The notes below the pieces were generated by a model. It was not told where the DNA came from. It saw nothing but the letters and a program-made list of their open reading frames with translations, and searched no databases. From Bacteroidales bacterium (GTDB lineage Bacteria > Bacteroidota > Bacteroidia > Bacteroidales > UBA1402), in NCBI GenBank assembly GCA_017380635.1, contig JAFODP010000009.1:1-64000 (forward strand): DNA of 64,000 nucleotides, written 5' to 3'. Both the position numbers and the translations under genes were made by a program. This document shows, piece by piece, positions 9,464-18,582 of this stretch (positions are counted from its first letter, which is position 1; each line of letters opens with the position of its first letter).

Positions 9464-10204
9464 TTATTTTCCGTCCTTGAGAGCCAAATAATTGTCCAAA
9501 CTGCCGATATCGATACGCTTGCCGGGCATTTCCTTGGCATGCAACACACTCACTTCGGAAATATGCTTGGCCAAGTTGCCGGGAGCATCGTAACGACAAC
9601 CATTCTCGATAGCCTTCAAAATGCGAGGCAAATCTTCCTTGCTGTACACATAGAAAGGAGGAACGGCACAATCGCTCTTGGGTTCAGCCGGTTTTTCTTC
9701 CATCGACAATACACGACCATCGGCATCGAGTTCGGCCACACCACATTTTCTCAGACGGGCAGGATCCAATTCGTGGTAATAGAAAATCACCGAACTGCCG
9801 GCTTCTTGGAAGAAATCGATAAGCGAAGTCAACGAGAAATCGAGCAAATTGTCGGCAGCAGCCACCAGAATATCGTCTTGCACATCGTAGGTTTTCAGCG
9901 CCAGAATCAAATCGCCCACCGCACCGATACGGTTGTCGTTGTTGGTTGAGCCATCGTCCACCAGCTTGATAGGTTTGGCATAACGACCTTCTTCGGCAGC
10001 CTTGGCGGCCCATGCTTCGAAAATATGGTAAAACTTGTGATTGGTCACGATAATGTGTTCGTCCACGCAAGACATCGCATCGACATCCTTGAGCATCTTG
10101 TCCAAAATCGTACTGTCACCAATGGCCAACAAAGGCTTGGGAAAATTTTCCGTAAGCGGATACATTCTTGTGGCATAACCGGCTGCCAAAACAATATTCT
10201 TCAT
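9464..10204 (-). CDS. Sugar nucleotidyltransferase (NTP-transferase family)
   Basis: A 246-residue protein from the ATG at 10202-10204. A further upstream start at 10234 is possible, but the family motif begins with this Met (MKNIVLAAGYATRMYPLTE). It has the G-x-x-T-R-x-x-P-x-T phosphate-binding signature, FPKPLLAIGD, an AAADNLL metal-site equivalent near residue 107 and a MEEKPAEP strand near residue 155. It is shorter than RmlA and resembles nucleotidyltransferases that activate a hexose or other small phosphate for surface glycans. It is the promoter-proximal gene of the polysaccharide operon. The substrate cannot be assigned. Confidence 0.85.
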   Translation of the reverse strand: MKNIVLAAGYATRMYPLTENFPKPLLAIGDSTILDKMLKDVDAMSCVDEHIIVTNHKFYHIFEAWAAKAAEEGRYAKPIKLVDDGSTNNDNRIGAVGDLILALKTYDVQDDILVAAADNLLDFSLTSLIDFFQEAGSSVIFYYHELDPARLRKCGVAELDADGRVLSMEEKPAEPKSDCAVPPFYVYSKEDLPRILKAIENGCRYDAPGNLAKHISEVSVLHAKEMPGKRIDIGSLDNYLALKDGK

Positions 10205-10240
10205 ATCTGGTTGATTTTTATAGATTCTTATCAAAACCTA

Positions 10241-10271
10241 CAAATATAAGCCATCCTTCTTGCTTTAGCAA
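10241..10271 (-). promoter_or_regulatory. Promoter of the polysaccharide operon
   Basis: On the minus strand a TATATTTG box (10241-10248) lies 20 bp downstream of a TTG (10269-10271). This matches the Bacteroidetes primary-sigma pattern (-33 TTTG/TTG, -7 TAnnTTTG). It sits about 40 bp upstream of the first operon gene at 10204. With the close spacing of the genes down to 366, it could drive the whole cluster. Confidence 0.55.
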
Positions 10272-10307
10272 GCATTAAGACCGATTTTTAAGTTTGATTC
10301 CCAACAC

Positions 10308-10343
10308 AAAAAAAGGCTTGCAGAGCAAAGATCTACAAGCCTT
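10308..10343 (-). terminator. Rho-independent terminator after smpB
   Basis: The arms AAGGCTTG (10313-10320) and CAAGCCTT (10336-10343) form an 8-bp stem. Read on the minus strand it is followed by a run of seven T residues. It is 20 bp past the smpB stop codon and separates the smpB unit from the polysaccharide operon promoter. Confidence 0.88.
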
Positions 10344-10362
10344 AAACGATTCATTTTCAGTA

Positions 10363-10824
10363 TTACAAACGACTTTTATACACACGATCCATATCGCGTC
10401 TATCGTCTTTTTCCTTCAGACTCTCGCGTTTGTCGTAAGCCTTTTTACCTTTGGCCACCGCGATTTCCAATTTTACCCAACCGCCTTCGTTGATAAACAT
10501 TTTGGTGGGAACGATGGTAAATCCCGTTTCCTTGGTCTGACGTTCTATCTTGCGCAACTCGCGACGCGTGAGCAACAATTTTCTATCGCGCTTGGGGTCG
10601 TGATTGTTGTACGAACCATTCTCGTAGGCCGAAATCTGCAGGCCTTTCACCCAAAGCTCGTCACCGTAAAAACAAGCGTAACTATCTGTCAAATTGGCTT
10701 TTCCAAGACGTATAGATTTTATTTCGGTACCCGTCAGCACCATGCCGGCCGTAAAGGTATCGAGCAAAATATAATCGAAGGAAGCCTTCTTGTTTTTAAT
10801 CACTATGGAACGTTCTACTTTCAT
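10363..10824 (-). CDS. smpB: SsrA-binding protein SmpB
   Basis: A 153-residue protein of the usual SmpB length. It binds tmRNA and delivers it to stalled ribosomes for trans-translation. Conserved stretches are [23 protein letters not shown] near residues 28-50, [10 protein letters not shown] near residue 81, and the basic tail ([20 protein letters not shown]), which enters the mRNA channel. A strong terminator follows. The tmRNA gene itself is not in this window. Confidence 0.97.
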   Translation of the reverse strand: MKVERSIVIKNKKASFDYILLDTFTAGMVLTGTEIKSIRLGKANLTDSYACFYGDELWVKGLQISAYENGSYNNHDPKRDRKLLLTRRELRKIERQTKETGFTIVPTKMFINEGGWVKLEIAVAKGKKAYDKRESLKEKDDRRDMDRVYKSRL

Positions 10825-11415
10825 CTACTCCAAAACTAATGATTCAACTTTCAACAATCTGTTTTTCAGCGATTCGTAACAACTTTTCGGACAAAGAATA
10901 TCAAAACTGCAATCCAAATCGTAGACCGGATTCATCACCGACAGATTCGCATCCTTGATAATTTTCATCACATCGTTCATCACCAGGTAATCGAATTGCA
11001 GATGCATGGGAATCTCCACGATTTTTTCCACGATCTGCGCATTTTCAATAGCATCTGCCGCCGCCGACTTATAGGCCACAATCAAACCGCCCGTTCCCAG
11101 CAAGATACCGCCAAAATAACGCACCACGATGATGAGAATATTGTTCAGACCATAAGACTGAATCTGCCCCATAATCGGACGTCCGGCCGTTCCGGAAGGT
11201 TCGCCGTCGTCGTTGACACGGGTTTGCGGATTATCCGTCCCTACCGAATAAGCATAACAAACATGACGCGCATCATAAAAACGCTTGCGATACGACTCCA
11301 CTATGGACATCGCTTCTTCGACGCTATACACAGAAAAGGCGAAAGACAGAAATTTACTGCCTTTCTCCTTGTAAATCCCCTCGGAAGGGTTCTGTATCGT
11401 ATTATACTTATCCAA
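10825..11415 (-). CDS. YigZ/IMPACT family protein
   Basis: A 196-residue protein with the UPF0029/IMPACT N-terminal domain. Its signature stretches are DARHVCYAYSVG near residue 48, NDDGEPSGTAGRPIMGQI near residues 68-85 and VVRYFGGILLGTGGLIVAYK near residues 97-116, followed by a C-terminal ferredoxin-like domain. The biochemical role of bacterial members is not settled; eukaryotic IMPACT regulates translation. The start is the TTG at 11413-11415, because no ATG occurs before the conserved EGIYKEKGSKF; an alternative non-ATG start a few codons upstream cannot be excluded. It abuts smpB with no gap, so the two are probably cotranscribed. Confidence 0.92.
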   Translation of the reverse strand: MDKYNTIQNPSEGIYKEKGSKFLSFAFSVYSVEEAMSIVESYRKRFYDARHVCYAYSVGTDNPQTRVNDDGEPSGTAGRPIMGQIQSYGLNNILIIVVRYFGGILLGTGGLIVAYKSAAADAIENAQIVEKIVEIPMHLQFDYLVMNDVMKIIKDANLSVMNPVYDLDCSFDILCPKSCYESLKNRLLKVESLVLE

Positions 11416-11431
11416 TATAAAATCGTCCTTA

Positions 11432-12673
11432 TCAGAAGGTATGGATTACCAAACCCGAACGCAACTTAGGCTCGAACCAAGTGGTCTTGGGAGGCATGAT
11501 GTTACCGCTGTCGGCAATATCGATCAATTGCTTCATCGACACAGGATACAAAGCCAAAGCAGCCTTCATTTCGCCATTGTCCACACGACGCTTGAGTTCG
11601 CCCAAGCCACGGATACCGCCCACGAAATCGACACGCTTATCGCTACGCAAATCCTTGATGCCCAAAATCTTGTCAAGAATCAGATTAGACGAAATAGTTA
11701 CATCCAGCACTGCAATAGGATCGGCATCGTCGTAACGGCCAGCCTTAGCAGTAAGCGCATACCATTCGCCTTCTACGTACAAAGAAAATTCGTGCAAAGC
11801 AGCGGGTTTATAAATATCGGAACCTTTCAAAGTCACTTCGAAATCTTCTTCCAAAGCCTTCAGGAATTCATCCTTGGTCAAACCGTTCAAATCTTTCACC
11901 AAACGATTGTAGTCGATGATATTCAACTGATTGTCGGGAAAGCAAACAGCCAGGAAGTAATTGTACTCTTCATCACCACGATGATTAGGATTAGCCAGAC
12001 GACGTTCGTTGCCCACCAAAGCAGCCGCAGCCGTACGATGGTGACCATCAGCGATATACAAAGCGGGCATCGCCTCGAAACAAGCCGTAATTTTTGCAAT
12101 GGCAGCCTCATCGTCGATCACCCAGAAATGATGACCAAAACCATCGGGAGCCACGAAATCGTACACGGCAGGCTTAGCGGTCCATTCTGCCACGATGGCA
12201 TCGAGCTCAGCCTGAGCAGGATAAGCAAAGAACACCGGCTCTACATTAGCAGAATTGATGCGCACATGCTTCATACGGTCTTCTTCCTTGTCGCGACGGG
12301 TAAGTTCGTGCTTCTTGATGACACCGCTCATGTAATCTTCCACATTGGCACAAAGCACCAAACCATACTGTGTACGGCCGTTCATAGTCTGAGCGTAGAT
12401 GTAGTACATTTCCTTGTCGTCCTGTTGCAACCAACCTTCTTTGCGGAAATGGTTGAAATTTTCGACAGCCTTATCGTAGACCTTAGGATCGTGTTCATCC
12501 GTACCCACAGGAAAATCGATTTCCGGCTTAATGATGTGATACAAAGACTTTTCATTGCCCTCGGCTTCAGCGCGGGCTTCTTCGGAGTTCAACACGTCAT
12601 AAGGACGCGAAACCACCTGTTCGACTAAATCTACAGGTGGTCTCCAACCTTGGAAAGGTTTAACTTTTGCCAT
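11432..12673 (-). CDS. DUF1015 family protein in the serine operon
   Basis: A 413-residue soluble protein of the DUF1015 family. It starts AKVKPFQGWRPP, followed by VVSRPYDVLNSEEAR near residue 25, as expected of the family. An internal motif (YIADGHHRTAAA) near residue 205 is the family hallmark and has the look of an active-site His pair. The function is unknown, but the gene is commonly placed next to serA and serC in Bacteroidales (from memory), so a link to serine or one-carbon metabolism is plausible. It lies 56 bp downstream of serA. Confidence 0.88.
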   Translation of the reverse strand: MAKVKPFQGWRPPVDLVEQVVSRPYDVLNSEEARAEAEGNEKSLYHIIKPEIDFPVGTDEHDPKVYDKAVENFNHFRKEGWLQQDDKEMYYIYAQTMNGRTQYGLVLCANVEDYMSGVIKKHELTRRDKEEDRMKHVRINSANVEPVFFAYPAQAELDAIVAEWTAKPAVYDFVAPDGFGHHFWVIDDEAAIAKITACFEAMPALYIADGHHRTAAAALVGNERRLANPNHRGDEEYNYFLAVCFPDNQLNIIDYNRLVKDLNGLTKDEFLKALEEDFEVTLKGSDIYKPAALHEFSLYVEGEWYALTAKAGRYDDADPIAVLDVTISSNLILDKILGIKDLRSDKRVDFVGGIRGLGELKRRVDNGEMKAALALYPVSMKQLIDIADSGNIMPPKTTWFEPKLRSGLVIHTF

Positions 12674-12729
12674 AATTGTCAGTATTATGTTGTTAGGGTA
12701 AATTCAATCGCCCACAAACATACAAAAGA

Positions 12730-13650
12730 TTATTTGTTTACACGAAATCTTTCGTTACCATTTTTCAGAAAATCCACAATCTGTTTGGCAGCGGCAATAC
12801 CGGCATTGATATTGGCTTCGGCCGTCTGTGCACCCATTTTCTTAGGCGTAGAAAAATAGCGTTCGGGGAAACTTTCTTCGAATTTATTATGAGCAGCCGG
12901 CATAATGTCGGTCATGTATTTCAAATCGCTGCGAGTATTCATCAGCATGATGAGCGAAGTTTCGTCAATCACTTCCTTGCGAGCCGTATTCACCAATACA
13001 CCGCCTTTAGGCATCTTGCCCACCAAATCGGCGTTGATAGAATTCTTGGTTTCGGGCGTAGCAGGAATATGCAAAGAAACAATGTTGCAAGTGCTGTACA
13101 AACCTTCTACCGTTGCTACGGGAATAATACCTTCGCTTTCCATGGCAGCAGCGGGAACAAAAGCATCGTAAGCATAGACCTCCATGCCGAAACCTTTCGC
13201 GATACGAGCCACATTTCTACCCACATTACCATAAGCATGGATACCCAACTTCTTGCCTTTCAATTCCGTACCGGAAGTACCATTGTACAGATTACGCACA
13301 GCATACACCATCAGGCCCAAAGCCAATTCGGCCACAGCGTTGGCGTTCTGTCCGGGCGTATTCATCACACAAACACCCTTGGCAGTAGCAGCGTCCAGAT
13401 TCACATTGTCGTAACCGGCACCGGCACGAACTACAATCTTCAACTGCTTGGCGGCAGCAAACACTTCTTCATCAATAATATCACTGCGGATGATGATAGC
13501 ATCCACGTCTTCAACAGCGCTCAACAACTTGGCTTTATCACCATATTTTTCGAGCAAAATCAATTCGTAACCAGCTTCTTCCACCACTTCTCTGATGCCT
13601 GCAACAGCCACCGGAGCAAAAGGTTTATCAGTAGCAACTAAAACTTTCAT
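12730..13650 (-). CDS. serA: D-3-phosphoglycerate dehydrogenase (short form)
   Basis: A 306-residue NAD-dependent 2-hydroxyacid dehydrogenase catalysing the first step of serine synthesis. The start is the ATG at 13648-13650 (MKVLVATDKPF); a TTG two codons upstream is less likely. The nucleotide-binding stretch GIHAYGNVGRNVARI lies near residue 135 and VNTARKEVIDE near residue 220. There is no C-terminal ACT domain, so classical serine feedback is not expected. Near residue 275 the usual TPH-x-GA pattern reads TPKKMGAQT, so the canonical catalytic His is not at its expected place. I recall the same in Bacteroides homologues. It is 10 bp after serC. Confidence 0.93.
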   Translation of the reverse strand: MKVLVATDKPFAPVAVAGIREVVEEAGYELILLEKYGDKAKLLSAVEDVDAIIIRSDIIDEEVFAAAKQLKIVVRAGAGYDNVNLDAATAKGVCVMNTPGQNANAVAELALGLMVYAVRNLYNGTSGTELKGKKLGIHAYGNVGRNVARIAKGFGMEVYAYDAFVPAAAMESEGIIPVATVEGLYSTCNIVSLHIPATPETKNSINADLVGKMPKGGVLVNTARKEVIDETSLIMLMNTRSDLKYMTDIMPAAHNKFEESFPERYFSTPKKMGAQTAEANINAGIAAAKQIVDFLKNGNERFRVNK

Positions 13651-13660
13651 AATCAATCAA

Positions 13661-14734
13661 TTATTTCTTAGCAGCAAATTCTTTCATTGTATCTACCAAA
13701 GCTTGAACACTTTCGATAGGCATAGCATTGTAAATGGATGCACGGAAACCTCCCACCGAACGATGTCCCTTGAAACCAACCATACCTCTTTCGGTAGCGA
13801 ATTGAGCAAAATCGGCTTCCAAAGCTTCGTAACCTTCGGCCATCACGAAACAAACGTTCATGATAGAACGGTCTTCTTTGCAAGTAACCGTACCCTTGAA
13901 CATACGGTTGTTGTCGATTTCGTCGTAAAGCAAAGCAGCCTTTTCCTTATTCAATTTGTAGATAGCTTCCACACCACCCAGCGACTGATACCATTTAGCT
14001 GTCTGCAATGCGGTATAGATAGGTAATACAGGAGGCGTATTGAACATAGAATCCTTGTCAACATGTGTACGATAGTCCAACATGGTAGGAATAGCTCTCG
14101 ATACACGACCCAAAGCGCTCTTACGAACAATCACAACGGTAACACCGGCAGGAGCCAAGTTCTTCTGTGCACCGGCAAAAATCAGATCGTAATGCGTAAA
14201 GTCGATGGGACGAGAGAAAATATCAGAAGACATATCTGCGATAACAGGCATATCACCGAAAGACAAATCCTTGTGAATTTCCGTACCGTAGATGGTATTA
14301 TTGGTACAATAGTAGAAATAATCGGCATCGGCAGGCACTTCAAAATCCTTGGGAATATAGGTATAATTGTCGGCTTTAGACGAAGCAACCACCACTGCTT
14401 CACCAAAAAGTTTAGCTTCTTTGATAGCCTTGTTGGCCCAGGTACCGGTATCGAGGAAAGCAGCCTTCTTTTCCATGAAGTTGTAGGGAGCCATGCAGAA
14501 CTGCATACTGGCGCCGCCACCCAAGAAGAGTACCTCGAAATCTTCAGGAATCTGTAAAATATCTTTAATCAGCTTGTTAGCTTCGGTATTAACGGCCATA
14601 AATTCTTTTCCTCGATGGGAAACTTCCATCAACGAAAGTCCGGTTCCGGCAAAGTTCAACACAGCATCAGCCGTATTTTTAATGGCATACTCACTCAAAA
14701 TAGAGGGACCGGCAGAAAAATTATGTTTTTTCAT
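13661..14734 (-). CDS. serC: Phosphoserine aminotransferase
   Basis: A 357-residue PLP enzyme that transaminates 3-phosphohydroxypyruvate, the second step of serine synthesis; it also acts in PLP synthesis. The N-terminal NFSAGPSIL is the SerC signature. Further motifs are [10 protein letters not shown] near residue 70, the PLP Lys in [13 protein letters not shown] (Lys191), and [15 protein letters not shown] near the C-terminus. The length matches the family. serC, serA and the DUF1015 gene follow at 10 and 56 bp and form one operon. Confidence 0.97.
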   Translation of the reverse strand: MKKHNFSAGPSILSEYAIKNTADAVLNFAGTGLSLMEVSHRGKEFMAVNTEANKLIKDILQIPEDFEVLFLGGGASMQFCMAPYNFMEKKAAFLDTGTWANKAIKEAKLFGEAVVVASSKADNYTYIPKDFEVPADADYFYYCTNNTIYGTEIHKDLSFGDMPVIADMSSDIFSRPIDFTHYDLIFAGAQKNLAPAGVTVVIVRKSALGRVSRAIPTMLDYRTHVDKDSMFNTPPVLPIYTALQTAKWYQSLGGVEAIYKLNKEKAALLYDEIDNNRMFKGTVTCKEDRSIMNVCFVMAEGYEALEADFAQFATERGMVGFKGHRSVGGFRASIYNAMPIESVQALVDTMKEFAAKK

Positions 14735-14767
14735 AAGTCTTAAATGATAATAATGTATAAAACGCCG

Positions 14768-14798
14768 CGAAAGTACATATTATTTTTACCTTCGTCAA
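14768..14798 (-). promoter_or_regulatory. Promoter of the serC operon
   Basis: On the minus strand TTG (14796-14798), 20 bp, then TACTTTCG (14768-14775), one base off the TAnnTTTG consensus. It lies 34-64 bp upstream of the serC ATG. No other candidate is visible in the short gap to the divergent rarA gene. Confidence 0.5.
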
Positions 14799-14868
14799 GC
14801 ATTAACCGCATTAAAATTTATTCCTCGACAAAAAGCAAATATTCCGATTATTGTCTGAAAATTTGAAT

Positions 14869-14876
14869 TATCTTCG
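14869..14876 (+). promoter_or_regulatory. Probable -7 box of rarA
   Basis: TATCTTCG, one base off TAnnTTTG, lies 24 bp upstream of the rarA ATG. A TTG at 14851-14853 is closer than the usual 19-20 bp, so the -33 element is uncertain. Confidence 0.4.
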
Positions 14877-14900
14877 CAGGCCGAAAACAAAACGCAAATC

Positions 14901-16172
14901 ATGGCACAACCTTTGGCAGAAAGACTGCGCCCACAACACTTGGATCAATACGTCGGACAGAAACATCTGGTCGGACCGGGTGCTGTTTTGCGTAAAATGA
15001 TAGAAAGCGGTCGTCTGTCGTCTTTTATTCTTTGGGGACCTCCGGGGGTTGGAAAAACTACTCTGGCACGTATAGTTGCTTCCCAGATGGAATGTCCGTT
15101 CTTCACTTTAAGTGCCATTGCTTCAGGCGTTAAGGAAGTTCGTGAAGTGATAGATCGCGCTCGCAACAGCCGCTTTTTCGACAGTAAGCCACCGGTGCTT
15201 TTCATCGACGAAATCCATCGTTTCAACAAAGCGCAGCAAGACTCACTTTTGGCCGCGGTAGAAAACGGCACTTTTGTGCTGATTGGCGCCACCACCGAAA
15301 ATCCATCATTCGAAATCATCACGCCCCTGCTCTCGCGCTGTCAGGTGTACACGCTCAAGGCGCTTGATGAAAAAGACCTGGACGAACTGCTGGAACGCGC
15401 TTTGCGAGAAGATATCGAACTAAAGAAACGCGACATCCGCATTGAAGAACGCGAAAGCCTTTATCGTTTTGCCGGCGGCGATGCCCGAAAACTATTGAAT
15501 ATCATCGATTTGATGACGCAGACCGAAAACGATAGCGAGCCTGTCATCATCAACAACGCCACGGTGGTGGAACGTTTGCAGGAAAATCCCCTGGCCTACG
15601 ACAAGAACGGCGAAATGCATTACGATATCATCTCTGCCTTTATCAAATCTATTCGTGGCAGCGATCCGCAAGCGGCGGTTTATTGGCTAGCCCGCATGGT
15701 GGAAGGCGGCGAAGATCCCAAATTCATTGCCCGTCGTTTGTTGATTTCGGCGTCCGAAGATATCGGCCTGGCCAATCCCAACGCGCTATTGCTGGCCAAT
15801 GCCTGTTTCGACGCCATTCATAAACTCGGTTGGCCCGAAGCCCGCATCATTCTGGCAGAAACCACTATTTATCTGGCATCGAGTCCGAAGAGCAATTCGG
15901 CTTATTTGGCCATCGACAATGCGCTGAACATCGTCAGACAAACAGGACATTTGCCCGTGCCGCTGCATTTGCGCAATGCGCCCACCAAACTGATGAAAAA
16001 TCTTGGTTATGGCGCCGACTATCATTATCCGCACGATTATCCGGGTCATTTTTATCCGCAAGATTATCTGCCCGAAGGTCTTGACGGCAATCGTATTTGG
16101 CAAACGCAAGATAATCCGGCCGAAAACAAAATGCGCGATTTTCTGAAAAGCCGTTGGAAGAATAGATATTAA
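14901..16172 (+). CDS. rarA: Replication-associated recombination protein A (RarA/MgsA)
   Basis: A 423-residue AAA+ ATPase related to clamp loaders, acting at stalled replication forks. The Walker A motif GPPGVGKT lies at residues 46-53 and the Walker B DEIH at about 103-106. Sensor 1 is in LIGATTENPSFE, and LLSRCQVY carries the arginine-finger region. The C-terminal MgsA tetramerisation domain follows (SAFIKSIRGSDPQAAVYWLARM). Length and domain order are those of RarA. It is transcribed divergently from serC and is 29 bp from the GH105 gene, which could be read through. Confidence 0.96.
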   Translation: MAQPLAERLRPQHLDQYVGQKHLVGPGAVLRKMIESGRLSSFILWGPPGVGKTTLARIVASQMECPFFTLSAIASGVKEVREVIDRARNSRFFDSKPPVLFIDEIHRFNKAQQDSLLAAVENGTFVLIGATTENPSFEIITPLLSRCQVYTLKALDEKDLDELLERALREDIELKKRDIRIEERESLYRFAGGDARKLLNIIDLMTQTENDSEPVIINNATVVERLQENPLAYDKNGEMHYDIISAFIKSIRGSDPQAAVYWLARMVEGGEDPKFIARRLLISASEDIGLANPNALLLANACFDAIHKLGWPEARIILAETTIYLASSPKSNSAYLAIDNALNIVRQTGHLPVPLHLRNAPTKLMKNLGYGADYHYPHDYPGHFYPQDYLPEGLDGNRIWQTQDNPAENKMRDFLKSRWKNRY

Positions 16173-16201
16173 ACTTATTAAAAACCAATAAAATACATTT
16201 T

Positions 16202-17320
16202 ATGAAGAAATTACTTATCGCAGCTTTGTGCCTTATCAGCTTGACGATGACGGCACAACCCTCCGGCAAAGAAGTATTGGCTAGCATGGAACTGGCCAAC
16301 AAGTATTTCATGGAAAAGTACAGTGACGTGGGCGCTGAAAGCTATGTGCGTAAAAAACATCGTCCCAGCCATATCTGGACGCGCAGTGTGTATTACGAAG
16401 GATTGATGGCTTTGCACCAGATTTGTCCCAAAAGCGAATATTATCAATACGCCTACGATTGGGCCGAATTCCACAAATGGGGTTTGCACCGTGGCAATAC
16501 CACCCGCAATGCCGACAACCAATGTGCCGGCCAGATTTACATCGACTTGTACAACATGTGTCCCGAACCTCACAAAATCAAGGATATCAAGATTTGTATG
16601 GATATGTTGGTGAACACGCCTCAAAACGGCGACTGGACTTGGATTGATGCCATCCAGATGGCCATGCCTATTTTTGCGCAACTCGGTACGCTCACCGGCG
16701 ACACCCGCTATTACGAAAAGGCTTACGATATGTATATGTGCACCCGCAACGAAATTGGTGGCGGCCTTTGGAATGCCAAGGATGGTTTGTGGTGGCGCGA
16801 TGCCGATTTCTGTCCTCCTTACACCGAACCTAACGGCGAAGATTGCTACTGGGCCCGCGGTAATGGTTGGGTGCTGATTGCACTTGCCCGCTACATGGAA
16901 CGCACGCCCGAAAACGAAGCTCACCGCAAACAATATCTGGCCGACTTCAAAGCCATGTGTAAAGCCTTGTTGCCCTTGCAAAGAGAAGATGGTTATTGGA
17001 ATGTCAGCTTGCACGATCCCAATCATTTCGGTGGCAAAGAAACCAGTGGAACTGCCTTGTTTACAGCAGGTTTTGCTTGGGGTATCCGCATGGGCATCCT
17101 TCCCGCGAAAGAATATATGCCGGCAGTTTTGAAAGGTTGGCAAGCCTTGACGGAAGCCGTTCATCCCGATACCGGATTCTTGGGTTACGTTCAGGGCACC
17201 GGTAAAGAGCCTAAAGATGGTCAGCCTGTGGCTTACGACCACGAACCCGACTTTGAAGACTACGCATTGGGGTGTTTCCTCATCGCCGGTAGTGAAGTTT
17301 ACAAGATCGTTGCCAAGTAA
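16202..17320 (+). CDS. Unsaturated rhamnogalacturonyl hydrolase, GH105
   Basis: A 372-residue secreted enzyme. The first 18 residues (ending MTAQ) form a signal peptide. The rest is an alpha/alpha-barrel of the YteR/YesR type. In this family an Asp protonates the double bond of unsaturated galacturonyl residues left by pectin or rhamnogalacturonan lyases. Here the likely Asp is in WTWIDAIQMAMP near residue 145, with a second conserved motif WARGNGWVL near residue 218 and GTALFTAGFAWGI near residue 285. It fits with the PL1-type lyases at 32777 and 45641 in one pectin pathway. It is not in an obvious operon with them. Confidence 0.9.
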   Translation: MKKLLIAALCLISLTMTAQPSGKEVLASMELANKYFMEKYSDVGAESYVRKKHRPSHIWTRSVYYEGLMALHQICPKSEYYQYAYDWAEFHKWGLHRGNTTRNADNQCAGQIYIDLYNMCPEPHKIKDIKICMDMLVNTPQNGDWTWIDAIQMAMPIFAQLGTLTGDTRYYEKAYDMYMCTRNEIGGGLWNAKDGLWWRDADFCPPYTEPNGEDCYWARGNGWVLIALARYMERTPENEAHRKQYLADFKAMCKALLPLQREDGYWNVSLHDPNHFGGKETSGTALFTAGFAWGIRMGILPAKEYMPAVLKGWQALTEAVHPDTGFLGYVQGTGKEPKDGQPVAYDHEPDFEDYALGCFLIAGSEVYKIVAK

Positions 17321-17358
17321 ACAAAGCGACTTCACATAAAGCGATTATCGCAAAAAGT

Positions 17359-17393
17359 AAAGAGGCTGCATCTTTCGTGGATGTAGCCTCTTG
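17359..17393. terminator. Bidirectional terminator between GH105 and the next gene
   Basis: The arms AAGAGGCTGCATC and GATGTAGCCTCTT pair with one mismatch around a short loop, between convergent genes. T-rich or A-rich flanks lie on both sides, so it can serve both strands. Confidence 0.75.
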
Positions 17394-17398
17394 ATTAT

Positions 17399-17962
17399 TT
17401 AACAATGTTCCATCGTGTATCCCAACTGCGCCAGACGAATAGCCGCTCCGATAAGGAACATCACCTTGGTGGTACGAGCAAAAACATGGAAAGCCATGAT
17501 AGACTGAGGTTCCACTTGTTCGCGGCGAATCAGCGTAACGGCAAGCGAGGAAAGTTTCAGAATCAAGGATTCAATAAATTGATGCGGTTCACTACCCTTT
17601 TGAATGCCCAATTCTTCGAAAAGAATATACTCATCCATATCGTCGAAGGCGCGAGGTCCGTAAAAACTATTGTAAGGGCGCTTTTTACCTTGCGTCCAAT
17701 CCTGATGCCAGACATTGGCAAAAGCCATACCCAGATATGCTGCCCAAGCAACAGAAACTTCCGGATATTCAGCAATTTGAGGCACCGCATCGGCCATGTA
17801 TTCCGGAGCGATTTCGTTCCATTTATCCAATAAATCGTCGGTAAAAGGCAATGGACCTTCCAAAGGCAACACCTTCGCTTGTTTACAAACTGCCACCAAG
17901 GCTTCCTGCAATTTATCTTCGTATTGTTGCAAATACGCTTTAATCAATGCTTCATCTTCCAT
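17399..17962 (-). CDS. Conserved protein of unknown function
   Basis: A 187-residue protein with no signal peptide that I cannot place in a named family. It looks all-helical. The first 60 residues are acidic. The middle has aromatic clusters (AYLGMAFANVWHQDWTQGKKR and SFYGPRAFDDMDEYI). The C-terminal 50 residues include a hydrophobic helix (VMFLIGAAIRLAQLGYTM). It ends 6 bp from the terminator and lies 56 bp downstream of mntP. Similar hypothetical proteins occur in Bacteroides as far as I recall. No function is proposed. Confidence 0.75.
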   Translation of the reverse strand: MEDEALIKAYLQQYEDKLQEALVAVCKQAKVLPLEGPLPFTDDLLDKWNEIAPEYMADAVPQIAEYPEVSVAWAAYLGMAFANVWHQDWTQGKKRPYNSFYGPRAFDDMDEYILFEELGIQKGSEPHQFIESLILKLSSLAVTLIRREQVEPQSIMAFHVFARTTKVMFLIGAAIRLAQLGYTMEHC

Positions 17963-18018
17963 AATCTTAACGTTTTATCGACATCGTTTTGCCAGAGCAA
18001 AGCCAAAGGCTTTCTGTA

Positions 18019-18582
18019 TCAAGCGCAAAGATGTTCTATTAGAATTCTTAATCCAATAATTATCAAAATAATACCGCCTATCAATTCGGCTTTCAGATGC
18101 AATTTTTTCCCCAAGAAAACCGACAAGAGCATGCCAATCCATGATAAAACAAAAGAAGTGATACCGATAATCACCACGCTTTGCCATAGTTTCACTTGCA
18201 CCATCGAGAACGAAAGTCCCACCGCCAAAGCATCGATACTGGTAGCCACCGCCATGGTCAGAATCATTTTCAAGGCATAAGGATTGATGTGCTCCGCTTC
18301 GTCGCAATCGGGTTTCAAATCGTCGATAATCATCTTGACGCCCAAGAAAGCCAATATCCCGAAAGCAATCCAATGGTCGACACGCGAAATCAGGTGATAG
18401 AATTGCGTGCCGCAAAACCAACCAATACATGGCATCATTGCCTGAAAAAGACCGAAAAAGAAAGCGATTTTAAACATGGGCCACAGCTGTACGCGCTTCA
18501 TTACCATGCCACAGACGATGGAAACAGCAAAGCAATCCATCGCCAAAGCTATCGCTGTGAGTATCAATTCGATGACTGTCAT
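18019..18582 (-). CDS. mntP: Manganese efflux pump MntP
   Basis: A 187-residue membrane protein with six hydrophobic helices in two repeats, the expected MntP size. Each repeat carries a metal-site Asp: LAMDCFAVS near residue 14 and ATSIDALAVGLS near residue 115. GGIILIIIGLRILIEH closes the protein. It exports Mn2+ and protects from manganese excess. The ATG overlaps the stop of the upstream tRNA-editing gene, so regulation is probably shared. I see no yybP-ykoY-type riboswitch upstream, but I cannot fold the region. Confidence 0.94.
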   Translation of the reverse strand: MTVIELILTAIALAMDCFAVSIVCGMVMKRVQLWPMFKIAFFFGLFQAMMPCIGWFCGTQFYHLISRVDHWIAFGILAFLGVKMIIDDLKPDCDEAEHINPYALKMILTMAVATSIDALAVGLSFSMVQVKLWQSVVIIGITSFVLSWIGMLLSVFLGKKLHLKAELIGGIILIIIGLRILIEHLCA

